DNA from: Dermabacter indicis
Lineage (GTDB): Bacteria > Actinomycetota > Actinomycetes > Actinomycetales > Dermabacteraceae
DNA: 64,000 nucleotides
Assembly (NCBI GenBank): GCA_001403775.1
Contig: CYUG01000017.1
Location: 217,969 to 281,968, forward strand
Reading direction: 5' to 3'
Shown here: in pieces, positions 1 through 7,964 of the stretch
Numbering within the stretch: position 1 is the stretch's first letter
Layout of the letters: each line of letters starts with the position of its first letter
Notes under the pieces: generated by a model
The model's database searches: none
Told to the model about the DNA's origin: nothing
The model's input: the letters and a program-made list of their open reading frames with translations, nothing else
Program-made: the position numbers and the translations under genes

Positions 1-982
1 TGCGGCGTGGTGGTTCATCGCGCAGCAGAACCGCGAGCCCGAACAGGTGAGCGTCCCCTCGGTCGTGGGCATGGCCGAAAATGATGCGAAGCAAACCCTC
101 AGCGAGGCGGGGCTCACCCCGAAGTTCTCGGAAAAAGCCAGCACGCAGGTCGACGACGGCCTCGTGATTTCTACCGACCCCGAGGCCGAAGCCCAGGTGG
201 TGAAGGGTTCCACCGTCAACGTCGTAGTGTCGAGCGGTCCCGATGCCGCAAACGTGCCGAAGCTCGAGGGGCTCACGAAAGACGAGGCGCAGAAAGCCCT
301 CGAGGAGGCCGGCTTCACGATGATCGTGGCCGGAGCTGAAGATTCTCCCGAGTTCGATAAGGACGTTGTGCTTCGCTCCGAGCCGGGTGAAGGCGCGAGC
401 GCCCCGGAAGGCAGCTCCGTGAAGGTGTGGGTTTCGAGCGGTCAGGTCACGGTCCCGAGCGTGGTCGGGTTCACTCAGGCCGACGCCGAAAAGGCCCTCA
501 AGGATGCCGGGTTCGAGGTCACCGTCGCGGGCCGCGAAGCGAAGGCCGGCGAAACCGTCGGCAACGTGCTCGAGCAAACCCCATCCGAGGGCATCGCCTC
601 GAAGGGCTCGACCGTGCGTCTGGTCGTCGCGGCCGAGGCTGGTCCGGTCACGATCCCTAACGTCGTGGGGCAAACCCTCGAGGAGGCGCGCACACGTCTG
701 AGCGATCCCGATCTCAACCTCGGCACCCAAGTCGAGGAAGAGTTCTCCGGTTCGGTCGAGAAGGGCCGTGTGATTCGCACGAACCCCGAGGTGAACACGG
801 AAGTGAAGTCGGGCTCGAGCGTCACGATTATCGTGTCGAAGGGTCCCGAGCCCACTCCCGAACCGACCCCGTTCCCGACGGCGGAGACCACCACACCGTC
901 GCCATCGGTTTCGCCCGTCAACGGCAACGGCAATGGCAACGGCAACGGGAACGGGCGAGGCCGCGGCAATGGCGGCAACTAA
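1..982 (+). CDS. pknB: PASTA-domain Ser/Thr protein kinase, C-terminal part (5' end outside window)
   Basis: Open from the first bases in the frame starting at position 2; the visible part begins with the end of a membrane segment (AAWWFIAQQN) and continues outside the cell. Four PASTA repeats follow, at roughly nt 47–235, 245–442, 446–640 and 645–843, each with the pattern (V)P(S/N)VVG…A…L…G…V…P…G…V…V(S)xG. A Pro/Thr-rich stretch and an Asn-Gly repeat tail finish the protein. PASTA repeats of PknB/StkP-type kinases bind muropeptides or lipid II at the septum, and the kinase domain, not visible here, is cytoplasmic. Its position directly before trpG matches the conserved actinobacterial pknB region. 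The pknB call rests on PASTA plus context, since no kinase motif is in the window. The stop overlaps trpG by 14 nt. Confidence 0.85.
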   Translation, partial: AAWWFIAQQNREPEQVSVPSVVGMAENDAKQTLSEAGLTPKFSEKASTQVDDGLVISTDPEAEAQVVKGSTVNVVVSSGPDAANVPKLEGLTKDEAQKALEEAGFTMIVAGAEDSPEFDKDVVLRSEPGEGASAPEGSSVKVWVSSGQVTVPSVVGFTQADAEKALKDAGFEVTVAGREAKAGETVGNVLEQTPSEGIASKGSTVRLVVAAEAGPVTIPNVVGQTLEEARTRLSDPDLNLGTQVEEEFSGSVEKGRVIRTNPEVNTEVKSGSSVTIIVSKGPEPTPEPTPFPTAETTTPSPSVSPVNGNGNGNGNGNGRGRGNGGN

Positions 983-1646
983 CCACTCAGGCGCTTCCTG
1001 CCGCATCCTCGTCGTCGATAACTACGACTCGTTCGTCTACACGATCATCGGGTATCTCGAACAGATGGGCGCCGAGTGCGTCGTGGTGCGCAACGATGCC
1101 GTTCCCGAAACATCAAGCGGCGCCCCGGACCTCTCCGGTTTCGATGGCGTGCTCCTCTCACCCGGACCGGGCAACCCCCTGACGGCTGGCCGTACGCTCG
1201 ACGTGATCGGCGAGTGCGCGCGAACCTCGACTCCGATGTTCGGGGTGTGCCTCGGCTTGCAGTCGCTCGCCCACTATTTCGGGGCGACGGTCACTCACGC
1301 CCCGCAACTCATGCACGGTAAGACGAGCCTCATCCGCCACGAGGGCCGCGGGCCGTTCTCTGCACTCCCTTCGCCGTTTGAAGCGACGCGCTATCACTCA
1401 CTCGCGGTCGTTCCCGAAACGGTCAATGAGGCGGTTCTCGAGATCACGGCCCGTGCCGATGACGGCAGTATCCAGGGCCTCTCCCACAAAATACTTCCGC
1501 TTCACAGCGTGCAATTCCACCCCGAGAGCGTTCTGACGAAGGGCGGGCATTCGATGCTCGCGTTCTTCCTTGAACTCGCTGAGGGCAAAGACGGCTCGGG
1601 AGCCGCGGAACGTGCACGCGGCCTTGCCCCGCTTCTCGGTCGCTGA
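969..1646 (+). CDS. trpG: Glutamine amidotransferase, anthranilate/aminodeoxychorismate synthase component II
   Basis: A class I glutamine amidotransferase of 225 aa. It releases ammonia from glutamine for anthranilate synthase or aminodeoxychorismate synthase. Visible marks are the N-terminal DNYDSFVYTI, the LSPGPGNP loop, the nucleophile elbow GVCLGLQS with its Cys, and the HPES of the catalytic His/Glu pair. The open frame extends back to 933, but that part encodes only Gly/Ala-rich residues read out of the pknB tail, so the ATG at 969 is preferred. It overlaps the end of the kinase gene and is probably co-transcribed. No trpE or pabB is in the window, so the sequence does not show whether it serves tryptophan, folate or both. 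Confidence 0.88.
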   Translation: MAATNHSGASCRILVVDNYDSFVYTIIGYLEQMGAECVVVRNDAVPETSSGAPDLSGFDGVLLSPGPGNPLTAGRTLDVIGECARTSTPMFGVCLGLQSLAHYFGATVTHAPQLMHGKTSLIRHEGRGPFSALPSPFEATRYHSLAVVPETVNEAVLEITARADDGSIQGLSHKILPLHSVQFHPESVLTKGGHSMLAFFLELAEGKDGSGAAERARGLAPLLGR

Positions 1647-1727
1647 GGAGGGCGCCGCGTTGCGGACGGCGCGTTGCGCCGTCGAGGACGGAGCGGTGCA
1701 ACGTCGCGGTGGAACAACCCCCGCCTC

Positions 1728-1931
1728 TCAGGTGTAGAAAAACGACGTTGCGGCAGAAGCAACGGGCGCAGCGAGAGCCGAAATCGTTCCCTGGTTAAAC
1801 GGCATGTACGGCGCGATCACGGGGAACACCCACCCGAACAGCACCACCACGAGAGCCGCAAACAGCACGAGAAGCACGAGCACCTTGACCCACCACGGGC
1901 CCGGAATAATCCTGTAAAGCCAGCCGTACAT
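1728..1931 (-). CDS. Small membrane protein next to class E sortase
   Basis: A 67-aa protein with one long hydrophobic segment (about residues 14–40) after a short, positively charged N-terminus, then a second mildly hydrophobic C-terminal stretch. Its ATG overlaps the TAA of the upstream sortase gene by one base (TAATG), so the two are almost certainly translated together. Small membrane proteins in this position are common in actinobacterial sortase loci, but I do not recognise a family with a known activity. It may be an accessory of the sortase; that is inference from context only. Confidence 0.65.
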   Translation of the reverse strand: MYGWLYRIIPGPWWVKVLVLLVLFAALVVVLFGWVFPVIAPYMPFNQGTISALAAPVASAATSFFYT

Positions 1932-2671
1932 TACTTCTTTACCTCCGCAAGCTCCTTGGGGATACCCTTGCTGCGATCAACCCAGTGGTCGTACTTCGCG
2001 TACGTGATGTAACGTTGCGCGGCTGAATACATGGGGTGGCACGCCGTCATGGTGAGCATCCGCTCCGTGGGCTCCTCCCCCGGCTTGTTCGGCACGGGAG
2101 CGATCACCTGAACGTCGTTGGGCTGCACAATCTCCGAGCCCGTCACGTAATACACGTAATACGCTTGAGGACCTTCAACAATCACCGGATCACCCGGCTG
2201 AAGCCGCGCGATATCGTGCAGCGGCCGGCCATACGTCGAGCGGTGCCCCGCAAACGCGAAGTTCCCCACCTCGCCGGGCAACGCCGTGTCGGGATAGTGA
2301 CCGTTACCGATCACGTTGAGTACCTTCTCCATGCTCACGCCCTCGGCCATGGGAGACGTGACTTTGTCGAACTTCGGGACGTGGAGCTCGCCCCACACCT
2401 CGTTTTCCTTCACGTTTTCGATCTTCGGCGCTTCCCCCTCTTCAGGCGGGGCGATCTTTTGCGGCGACGGTCCGCCCCACTTCGACTGAAGCCCCTGAAT
2501 GATGACGGCGTGTTCGCGGTCGGCAACGACATCCGTCCACCACAGCTGCCACACAACAAAAAGGAGGAGGAAAGCTCCGACGGTGATCAGCAGTTCGCCG
2601 AGCACTCCAATAATGCTCGAGGCTATGCCGCGTTTACGCTCAGGCACTTGCCTGTGGCGGGAAGAGGTCAC
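1931..2671 (-). CDS. srtE: Class E sortase
   Basis: A cysteine transpeptidase that anchors surface proteins to peptidoglycan. It has a positively charged cytoplasmic N-terminus, one membrane segment (about residues 21–45) and an extracellular catalytic domain. The catalytic triad is visible: His in FAGHRSTYG, Cys in LTMTACHP and Arg in AQRYITY. Class E sortases usually read LAXTG signals; no such substrate is encoded in the window. The start is GTG at 2671, with GGAG a few bases upstream. It is divergent from crgA and overlaps the following small membrane protein gene. Length (246 aa) is normal for the class. Confidence 0.88.
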   Translation of the reverse strand: MTSSRHRQVPERKRGIASSIIGVLGELLITVGAFLLLFVVWQLWWTDVVADREHAVIIQGLQSKWGGPSPQKIAPPEEGEAPKIENVKENEVWGELHVPKFDKVTSPMAEGVSMEKVLNVIGNGHYPDTALPGEVGNFAFAGHRSTYGRPLHDIARLQPGDPVIVEGPQAYYVYYVTGSEIVQPNDVQVIAPVPNKPGEEPTERMLTMTACHPMYSAAQRYITYAKYDHWVDRSKGIPKELAEVKK

Positions 2672-2827
2672 AATGTCTCCGATTCGGAAGGGGGGTTAAT
2701 CGGCAGGCGTCGGAATAAAACGAACCTACTCCTTCGCGCACTGTACCCTAATATATGCCGCTGCCGGCACCGCTCCCACCCCTCGGGGCAGGCCCGGCAC
2801 ATTCGTTACCGTTGTGAAAGGTTATCT

Positions 2828-3139
2828 ATGGCCAAGAAAGTTCGGCGTTCCTCGACCATCCCCACCCAGCAAAACCAGCCTGCACGAGATCGAGTGACAC
2901 GCGCCGAGGCCGAAACCCGCCGCTCACGCCGCGCCCAAGAAAGCGCCGCAGAGGCCTACAAGCCGAGCCCCTCGTGGCTCGTGCCCACGGCCGTCACGCT
3001 GCTCATCCTCGGCATCCTGTATATGGTCGTCTACTACATTTCGAGCGCGCAGTACCCACTCCCCATCGGCGACTGGAATCTTGCCGTAGGCATCGGCATC
3101 CTTCTCGCGGGCGGCGGGCTCCTGACCTTCTGGAGGTAG
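2828..3139 (+). CDS. crgA: Cell division protein CrgA
   Basis: A 103-aa protein with a basic, Arg-rich N-terminus and two C-terminal membrane helices (about residues 50–70 and 82–100) joined by a loop with the SAQYPLPIGDWN pattern typical of CrgA (FtsZ-antagonising or septum-recruiting factor in actinobacteria). An open frame continues far upstream, but that part is antisense to the sortase; the ATG at 2828 is the CrgA start. A TAATAT hexamer at 2749–2754 in the divergent intergenic region could be a -10 box, although no convincing -35 is seen. Position next to pknB/trpG supports the call. Confidence 0.9.
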   Translation: MAKKVRRSSTIPTQQNQPARDRVTRAEAETRRSRRAQESAAEAYKPSPSWLVPTAVTLLILGILYMVVYYISSAQYPLPIGDWNLAVGIGILLAGGGLLTFWR

Positions 3140-3140
3140 C

Positions 3141-3971
3141 GTGACCGACTTCCACCAGGAACCCCTTCACCCGTGGCACCGCTTCGTCGCCATCGGTGAC
3201 TCCTTCACCGAGGGCATCGGCGACCCCGACCCGAACGTCCCCGGTGGTATCCGCGGGTGGGCAGATCGCGTAGCCGAAGAACTTGGGCGCACGTGCCCCG
3301 ATTTCGCGTACGCGAACCTCGCAATCCGCGGTCGCCTTTACAAACAAATCATCGAGGAACAGCTCGAACCGGCGATCGACCTCAAGCCGGACCTCGTGAG
3401 CTTCTTTGCGGGCGGCAACGACGTGATCCGTCGCGGCGACCCCGACGCGATCGCCTCCGACATCGACGCCGCAATCGCCCGCCTCGCTGAGACGGGCGCC
3501 GACATCATCCTCTGGACCGGGCCCGACGTCGGCTCCACCCCCGTTCTCAACCTCATCCGTGGCCGCTCCGCGATCTACAACGAAAACATGCGCACGATCG
3601 CGAAGCGCTACAACACGTTCGTCGTAGACCTGTGGGCCGCTCGGCAACTCGTCCACGAAAGCATGTGGGCCGAGGACCGCCTGCACTTCTCGCCACTCGG
3701 CCACCACACAATTGCGCGCGAGGTTCTCGCCACGCTCGACGTACCAAACGACCTGCGCGAATTCACACCGCACGATCCACCGCAGCGCACGTGGCGCCAG
3801 GCCGCCGAGAAAGATCTCGCGTGGGCGCGCGACCATTTCGGCCCCTGGGTCATGCGGCGCATCCGTGGCGAAAGCTCCGGCGACGCGGTCCCCCCGAAGC
3901 GTCCCGAGGCCTCCCCCGTGTTCGGGCAGGGCATGCCCCCGGGTTCGGCTTCGCGGGAAAACGAAGATTAA
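3141..3971 (+). CDS. SGNH/GDSL-family hydrolase
   Basis: A 276-aa cytoplasmic esterase/lipase-like protein with all SGNH blocks. The catalytic Ser is in AIGDSFTEG (block I), the Gly in AIRGRLY (block II), the Asn in AGGNDV (block III), and the Asp/His pair in DRLHFSPLGH (block V). No signal peptide is seen. The GTG start lies two bases after the crgA stop and its GGAGG ribosome site lies inside the crgA end, so translation is probably coupled. The C-terminal 60 residues are charged and Pro-rich. The substrate is unknown; esterases of this type are often linked to lipid or cell-wall acyl groups. Confidence 0.82.
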   Translation: MTDFHQEPLHPWHRFVAIGDSFTEGIGDPDPNVPGGIRGWADRVAEELGRTCPDFAYANLAIRGRLYKQIIEEQLEPAIDLKPDLVSFFAGGNDVIRRGDPDAIASDIDAAIARLAETGADIILWTGPDVGSTPVLNLIRGRSAIYNENMRTIAKRYNTFVVDLWAARQLVHESMWAEDRLHFSPLGHHTIAREVLATLDVPNDLREFTPHDPPQRTWRQAAEKDLAWARDHFGPWVMRRIRGESSGDAVPPKRPEASPVFGQGMPPGSASRENED

Positions 3972-4030
3972 GGTCATAGTGGTGCGATAATGTGCACGCG
4001 CACACATCCCGTTCTCACGCAAGGTGCCCC

Positions 4031-4879
4031 ATGACGACGACTCAGTCGAGCCCCCTGAGGAAGTTCGCCGCACTCTTAGTGATTCCTTTTCTCCTCCTCA
4101 TCGCCGGCTGCGGGGACCTCAAAGCAACCATGACAGTAGAAAGCGCCGACAAAGTTGTCCTCGAAGGCGTTGCTCGGGGATACAGTTCGGTGCTTGAAAA
4201 ATACGGCATGAAACCCGCGGATGTTTGTACCTCGAAAGATACGGCGGGTGCTGGTGGACCAGCCTTCGAAGGCACACTCAAGACCAAGCTGACCGAAACA
4301 GGGGACATCTTCGAGTGCGAATTCACCACTACGATAGAGGATCCCGAACAGCTCAAGCAGATCCTCACTTACGACGAGGACTCGAACACCTACACACTGA
4401 AGGGGATCATGCCTGCCCCCGAAATCGCCGAGCGGCTCTCTCTCGGCGCCTTCATGACTAGCGTCACTATCGTCATGCCAGGCAAGGTTACTGAATCGAA
4501 CGTCGGCAGGATCAGCGGCAACAAGGTTCAAATCAGCAGTATCGAGAGTTTTCTCTCGGACTACGAGATCAAGTCCGAGGGCCCCGGGTTCCCGTGGCTC
4601 ATTGTCGTCATCATTATCGCGGTAGTACTTGCGCTCCTCTTCTTTGCGGCTCTCGCCATCACGGCTCTCATTGTCATCGCTCGCAAAAGGAAAAAGAGCC
4701 CTGCCGCAAACGTCCAAACGTTTCAAAACGGCTCATCTACGCAACAAAGCAGGCAAGGCCAGCAGCCCGAGATACGCGAGCCAAACTACCGAAGTCCCGA
4801 AGGCGCCGATTCTCGACATTACAACGGTCAGCCCAGTGTCGATAGCGACCCCCGAAGCCCCGGTTCCACAGGCCGCTGA
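4031..4879 (+). CDS. LppM-like lipoprotein, first of tandem pair
   Basis: A 282-aa protein with a lipoprotein signal: basic start, hydrophobic stretch and lipobox IAGC. The extracellular domain resembles the actinobacterial LppM domain (patterns such as VESADKVVLEG and FPGKVTESNVGRISGNKV-like strands). A second membrane helix lies near residue 190, followed by a short basic stop-transfer and a hydrophilic Gln/Ser/Pro-rich cytoplasmic tail. The frame opens at 3992, but the ATG at 4031 puts the signal peptide at the N-terminus. It is followed after about 55 nt by a clear paralogue with the same architecture. LppM proteins are linked to surface lipid and phagosome effects in mycobacteria; the role here is unknown. 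Confidence 0.75.
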   Translation: MTTTQSSPLRKFAALLVIPFLLLIAGCGDLKATMTVESADKVVLEGVARGYSSVLEKYGMKPADVCTSKDTAGAGGPAFEGTLKTKLTETGDIFECEFTTTIEDPEQLKQILTYDEDSNTYTLKGIMPAPEIAERLSLGAFMTSVTIVMPGKVTESNVGRISGNKVQISSIESFLSDYEIKSEGPGFPWLIVVIIIAVVLALLFFAALAITALIVIARKRKKSPAANVQTFQNGSSTQQSRQGQQPEIREPNYRSPEGADSRHYNGQPSVDSDPRSPGSTGR

Positions 4880-4934
4880 AGTACCCACAGATTTGTCCAC
4901 CACACTCCGGATTCCACGAAAGTAGAGGTTCCTT

Positions 4935-5990
4935 GTGACAGCACCAAAGGCCACCCCTTTGAAGAAGATCGCAGCGTTGATGCTCATCCCGTTCATGCTC
5001 GTCGTTGCGGGCTGCGGCAAGCTCGACGCGACGGTCACCGTCGAGAACCCCGAAAAGGTCACCCTCGAGGGCGTCGTCTCATTGAAGAAGACTTCGCTCG
5101 ATCAGGTTGGCATGACCCCCTCTCAGTTCTGCGGCGATGAAGCTCTTGAGGAATTTACTGGTGAGACCAAGCCGGATCTCAAGCTAGAGGAGAAAGACGA
5201 CGAGGTCGTGTGCACTTTCTCTGGCCAAAACGATGAAAAAAACCCCATGGGCGATGCCTTGAAGTACGACGAGGAATCGGACACCTACACCTACAAGGAA
5301 GCTTCCAAAGGATCGTTGGGTGACCAGGCAGCTGCCGCTGGCTTCAAGGTTGATTTTACCTTCGTTTTCCCCGGCAAGGTCACCGAATCGAGCGTCGGCA
5401 AGATCGATGGCAACAAGGTCCACATCACCGACACCAAGGAGTACTTCTCCGACATCAACATCAAGGCTGAGGGCAGCAGCTTCCCGTGGCTCATCGTCAT
5501 CATCGTGATCGTTGTTGTTCTTCTTATCCTTGCCGCGGCCATCATCGGCGCGCTCGTGTTCATGAAGCGCAAGAAGAACGGTGCCGGCCAGGCAAACTTC
5601 TCGCAGCAGGGCTTCAACCAGGGCCCGGCGCAAGGTTCCTCCCAGCAGCAGGGTCAGCAGGGCTACGCGCAAGGTCAGCAGAGCTTCGGCCAGCAGCCCT
5701 CGCAGGGTTCCGCGAACGACTTCCAGCAGCCGAGCTACGGCGCTCCCCAGCAGGGCAGCTACGAAGCTCCCCAGCAGAGCGACTTCCAGGCTCCTCAGCA
5801 GGGTGGCTTCCAGGCTCCTCAGCAGGGTGGCTTCCAGGCTCCTCAGCAGGGTGGCTTCCAGGCTCCTCAGCAGGGTGGCTTCCACTCCCCGCAACAGGGC
5901 CAGCAACAGGGTTTCCAGGGCCGGCCTTACGGTGAGCCCGGAAACCAGGACCCGCAGAACGGCCAAGGTCAATCCTTCGGCAAGCAGTAA
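4935..5990 (+). CDS. LppM-like lipoprotein with Gln-rich repeat tail
   Basis: A 351-aa paralogue of the preceding gene. It has a lipobox VAGC at about residues 24–27, the same LppM-type domain (VTVENPEKVTLEG, FPGKVTESSVGKIDGNKV) and a membrane helix near residues 190–215 followed by MKRKKN. The C-terminal 130 residues are an unusual Gln/Gly/Phe/Pro-rich low-complexity tail that includes four exact 8-residue repeats (FQAPQQGG) encoded by 24-bp DNA repeats. The start is GTG at 4935. The tail should lie in the cytoplasm. Such tails in actinobacterial membrane proteins often mediate self-association; that is inference. Confidence 0.75.
   Translation: MTAPKATPLKKIAALMLIPFMLVVAGCGKLDATVTVENPEKVTLEGVVSLKKTSLDQVGMTPSQFCGDEALEEFTGETKPDLKLEEKDDEVVCTFSGQNDEKNPMGDALKYDEESDTYTYKEASKGSLGDQAAAAGFKVDFTFVFPGKVTESSVGKIDGNKVHITDTKEYFSDINIKAEGSSFPWLIVIIVIVVVLLILAAAIIGALVFMKRKKNGAGQANFSQQGFNQGPAQGSSQQQGQQGYAQGQQSFGQQPSQGSANDFQQPSYGAPQQGSYEAPQQSDFQAPQQGGFQAPQQGGFQAPQQGGFQAPQQGGFHSPQQGQQQGFQGRPYGEPGNQDPQNGQGQSFGKQ
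5784..5879 (+). repeat. Four exact 24-bp tandem repeats in LppM-like gene
   Basis: Four identical head-to-tail copies of TTCCAGGCTCCTCAGCAGGG plus TGGC, in frame, each encoding FQAPQQGG. Copy number could change by slippage without breaking the reading frame. Confidence 0.95.
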
Positions 5991-6013
5991 CCTCCACCCA
6001 CGGAGCATCGTGA

Positions 6014-6047
6014 CCGAGGGCTCGTGACTAGACTCACGGGCCCTCGG
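6014..6047 (+). terminator. Intrinsic terminator-like hairpin after LppM pair
   Basis: Arms CCGAGGGCTCGTGA (6014–6027) and TCACGGGCCCTCGG (6034–6047) pair over 14 bp with one G·U pair around a 6-nt loop. It lies 24 nt after the lipoprotein stop. No strong U-run follows, so efficiency is uncertain. Confidence 0.65.
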
Positions 6048-6109
6048 CTCGCACTTCCGGCCACACCGGAGTAGAGTAATACAGGTCGGTTCGAGAGAAC
6101 AGGCAAAAA

Positions 6110-6185
6110 GCGCCCGTAGCTTAACGGATAGAGCATCTGACTACGGATCAGAAGGTTGGGGGTTCGAATCCCTCCGGGCGCGCCA
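6110..6185 (+). tRNA. tRNA-Arg(ACG)
   Basis: A complete cloverleaf: acceptor stem GCGCCCG pairs with CGGGCGC, the D-arm begins AGCTTAACGGATAGAGC, the anticodon loop is CTACGGA with anticodon ACG, the T-arm contains GGTTCGAATCC, and an encoded CCA ends the gene. The 3' end is directly followed by an IS481-type element, and its last 16 bases are duplicated at the far end of that element. Confidence 0.96.
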
Positions 6186-6186
6186 G
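6171..6186. repeat. Left 16-bp direct repeat flanking the IS element (in tRNA-Arg 3' end)
   Basis: CCTCCGGGCGCGCCAG occurs here as the 3' end of the tRNA and again at 7619–7634. It is most simply a target-site duplication made when the element inserted. Confidence 0.85.
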
Positions 6187-7618
6187 TGTCATGAGTCGCG
6201 TCATGCTTGACGCATGAGTCGCGACATGCTGGACGGGCCGGCATCCCAGTTGTTTTTGTTCTGGGGTGCCGGTTTTGTTCATTTGGGGTAGAGCGGTGGG
6301 TCGCCGTGTTTCCAGTAGGCCTTTTGGTAGTCGCGGGCGGTGTCGATGTAGTGCTCGGTGAGTACTTCTCCGGTTTCAACCAGTGATGTGATGATGTGGT
6401 TGTCGGTGATGACCATGAGAATTTTCTTGTGTTTGTAGGCGCGTCCGATGCCGAGGTGGAAAAGTTTGCCGGCGTAGCGCACGCTGACTTTGCCGTTTTT
6501 GTCGATTGTGTCGTTTCGGGTTCGCCATTCTTCTTTGGGGTTGTTGTTGGGTGTGGCTTTGACTCCGGTGGTGTATGCCTGCTGTGGGGTGCGTCTGCCC
6601 AGGGCGCGGTGGGGTCGGGTGCAGTTGTAGTATTGGCGAAACTCATTGAGGAGTTGTTGCAGCTCATCAATGTTTTGTGCTGGGGGTCGGGCTTTAATCC
6701 ATTTTTTGAGGGTTTGGTGGAACCGCTCAATTTTTCCTTGGGTTTGAGGGTGGCCTGGCCGGCCGTTTTTCTGTTGGATTTTGTGTGCGACGAGCACTTT
6801 TTCGAAAGCGTTTCTCCCACCTTTGCGTCCGGCTAGGCGTGCGGTGAATACCAGTGCGTTGTCCGTAAGCGTGGATGCTGGCGGGTCGTATGTGTGGATT
6901 AAGCGTGTGAGTTCGGCGGCGACGGCGGGGCCTGTGAATGCGGCGGCCGCGGTGATTGACAACAGGTATCGCGAGTGGTCATCGAGGAAGTCGAGGACTT
7001 CAATGCGTGTGTTGTCGGCAAGGAAGAGGTGGGTGATGTCGGCTTGCCAGCATTCGTTGGGCATTGCGGCCTCGAAGCGGATGTAGGAGCTTTTTGGCTT
7101 CTTTTGCGGCTGCGGGGTGATCAGGCCTTCGTTGGTGAGGATGCGACGGATCGTCGAAGTTGACGGGGTGCGTTTGCCGGCCTGTTCGAGGTGGTAGGCG
7201 ATGGTTTCGGGTCCTGCGTCAAGTCCGTGCCGGGTGAGCTGTTTGCGGATATCGATGATTTCGTTGCGCAACGCGTCCGGTACCGCGTGTGGGTGGGTGT
7301 GAGGGGCACGTGATTTCGGTGCGATTGCCTCGGCGCCGCCTGCGTCGTAGGCGTTGAGTATCTGGTGGACGCGTTGGCGTGAGATGCCAAAGCGTTTGGC
7401 GACGTTGGTGGGTGTGCCGCCTTGGTTTTGAACGGCTCTGACGATGGCGAGGTTGCGGTTGGGACTGTTCATGGTGTCAACCATGTCCCGACTCACCAGT
7501 CAAGCGTCACCGACACGAGTGAGGTAACCCTAAGTGTCAACAGTGACGCGACTGACCTGTCAAGGATCACAACGCCTTCCCCAGGCACACCCCGTCAAAT
7601 ATGTCATGACCTCGGACA
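6187..7618. mobile_element. IS481-family insertion sequence at the tRNA-Arg 3' end
   Basis: A 1432-bp element bounded by the 16-bp direct repeat. Both outer ends begin TGTC when read inward. Inside the left end are two copies of a motif like GAGTCGCGACATGCTTGAC (at about 6192 and 6213), and inside the right end are inverted relatives of it (about 7473–7510 and 7540–7560), probably transposase-binding repeats. It carries one transposase gene on the minus strand. The tRNA sequence is kept intact by the duplication, but the tRNA's own terminator is now 1.45 kb away. Confidence 0.8.
6279..7472 (-). CDS. IS481-family transposase
   Basis: A DDE transposase of about 397 aa. The N-terminus holds a helix-turn-helix (VAKRFGISRQRVHQIL), followed by a linker and an rve integrase core. 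The catalytic residues are visible: Asp in WQADITHLF, Asp in LTDNALVF and Glu in QGKIERFHQTLKKW. The typical C-terminal RPHRALGRRTPQQAY follows. Possible starts are ATG 7472 (MNSPNRN, chosen because it sits just before the HTH), ATG 7484 and GTG 7496; none has a strong ribosome site, as is common for transposases. The frame is intact, so the element may still be active. Confidence 0.88.
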   Translation of the reverse strand: MNSPNRNLAIVRAVQNQGGTPTNVAKRFGISRQRVHQILNAYDAGGAEAIAPKSRAPHTHPHAVPDALRNEIIDIRKQLTRHGLDAGPETIAYHLEQAGKRTPSTSTIRRILTNEGLITPQPQKKPKSSYIRFEAAMPNECWQADITHLFLADNTRIEVLDFLDDHSRYLLSITAAAAFTGPAVAAELTRLIHTYDPPASTLTDNALVFTARLAGRKGGRNAFEKVLVAHKIQQKNGRPGHPQTQGKIERFHQTLKKWIKARPPAQNIDELQQLLNEFRQYYNCTRPHRALGRRTPQQAYTTGVKATPNNNPKEEWRTRNDTIDKNGKVSVRYAGKLFHLGIGRAYKHKKILMVITDNHIITSLVETGEVLTEHYIDTARDYQKAYWKHGDPPLYPK

Positions 7619-7634
7619 CCTCCGGGCGCGCCAG
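7619..7634. repeat. Right 16-bp direct repeat flanking the IS element
   Basis: Second copy of CCTCCGGGCGCGCCAG, a duplicate of the tRNA-Arg 3' end including CCA. It is not attached to a tRNA body. Confidence 0.85.
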
Positions 7635-7641
7635 CGAGATA

Positions 7642-7669
7642 AGCCCTTCACGTCAGTGGAGGGCTTTTT
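7642..7669 (+). terminator. Displaced tRNA-Arg terminator
   Basis: AGCCCTTCAC (7642–7651) pairs with GTGGAGGGCT (7656–7665), with one G·U, and is followed by TTTT. It lies 7 nt after the duplicated tRNA end, exactly where the terminator of the tRNA would be if the IS were removed. Confidence 0.8.
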
Positions 7670-7761
7670 CGTGCCCTCTGGGGGCTCGCCCTTCAATTTC
7701 CCACTTCCGGGTCGCTCGCCCCTCGATTCTTCGCTCTCGGCCGGTCGCCCTTCAATCTGTG

Positions 7762-7809
7762 CCCAACGTTTGTGGCGGAATGCGGCCGGATACCGCCACA
7801 AACGTTGGG
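7762..7809. repeat. 17-bp perfect inverted repeat, 14-nt loop
   Basis: Arms CCCAACGTTTGTGGCGG and CCGCCACAAACGTTGGG at 7762–7778 and 7793–7809. It is followed on the plus strand by TTTAGTTT, so it could act as a plus-strand terminator, but no plus-strand gene other than the displaced tRNA tail lies upstream. Confidence 0.85.
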
Positions 7810-7964
7810 TTTAGTTTCCTAGACCAGGAAAAGGGCCGAGAAGCCGGGGCGGAAGAGGTGAGCCGGGCCGGAGATGTGGCCAGCGGACCGGGCGGTATGT
7901 GCATGGTGGCTCCGCGGAGCCGGGCCGGGATCCGACGCTTGCCCTCCCCCATCGCCCCACAAAG

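Noticed and set aside
2036..2827. Long N-terminal extension of crgA
   Set aside because: It lies antisense to the sortase; CrgA begins at its usual ATG at 2828.
5784..5879. Regular 24-bp repeats considered as a CRISPR array
   Set aside because: There are no spacers, the repeats are head-to-tail and in frame, and no cas genes are present.
6110..7634. tRNA-bounded direct repeats considered as att sites of an integrative island
   Set aside because: The DNA between them is only an IS with a DDE transposase; no tyrosine or serine integrase is encoded, so a target-site duplication is simpler.
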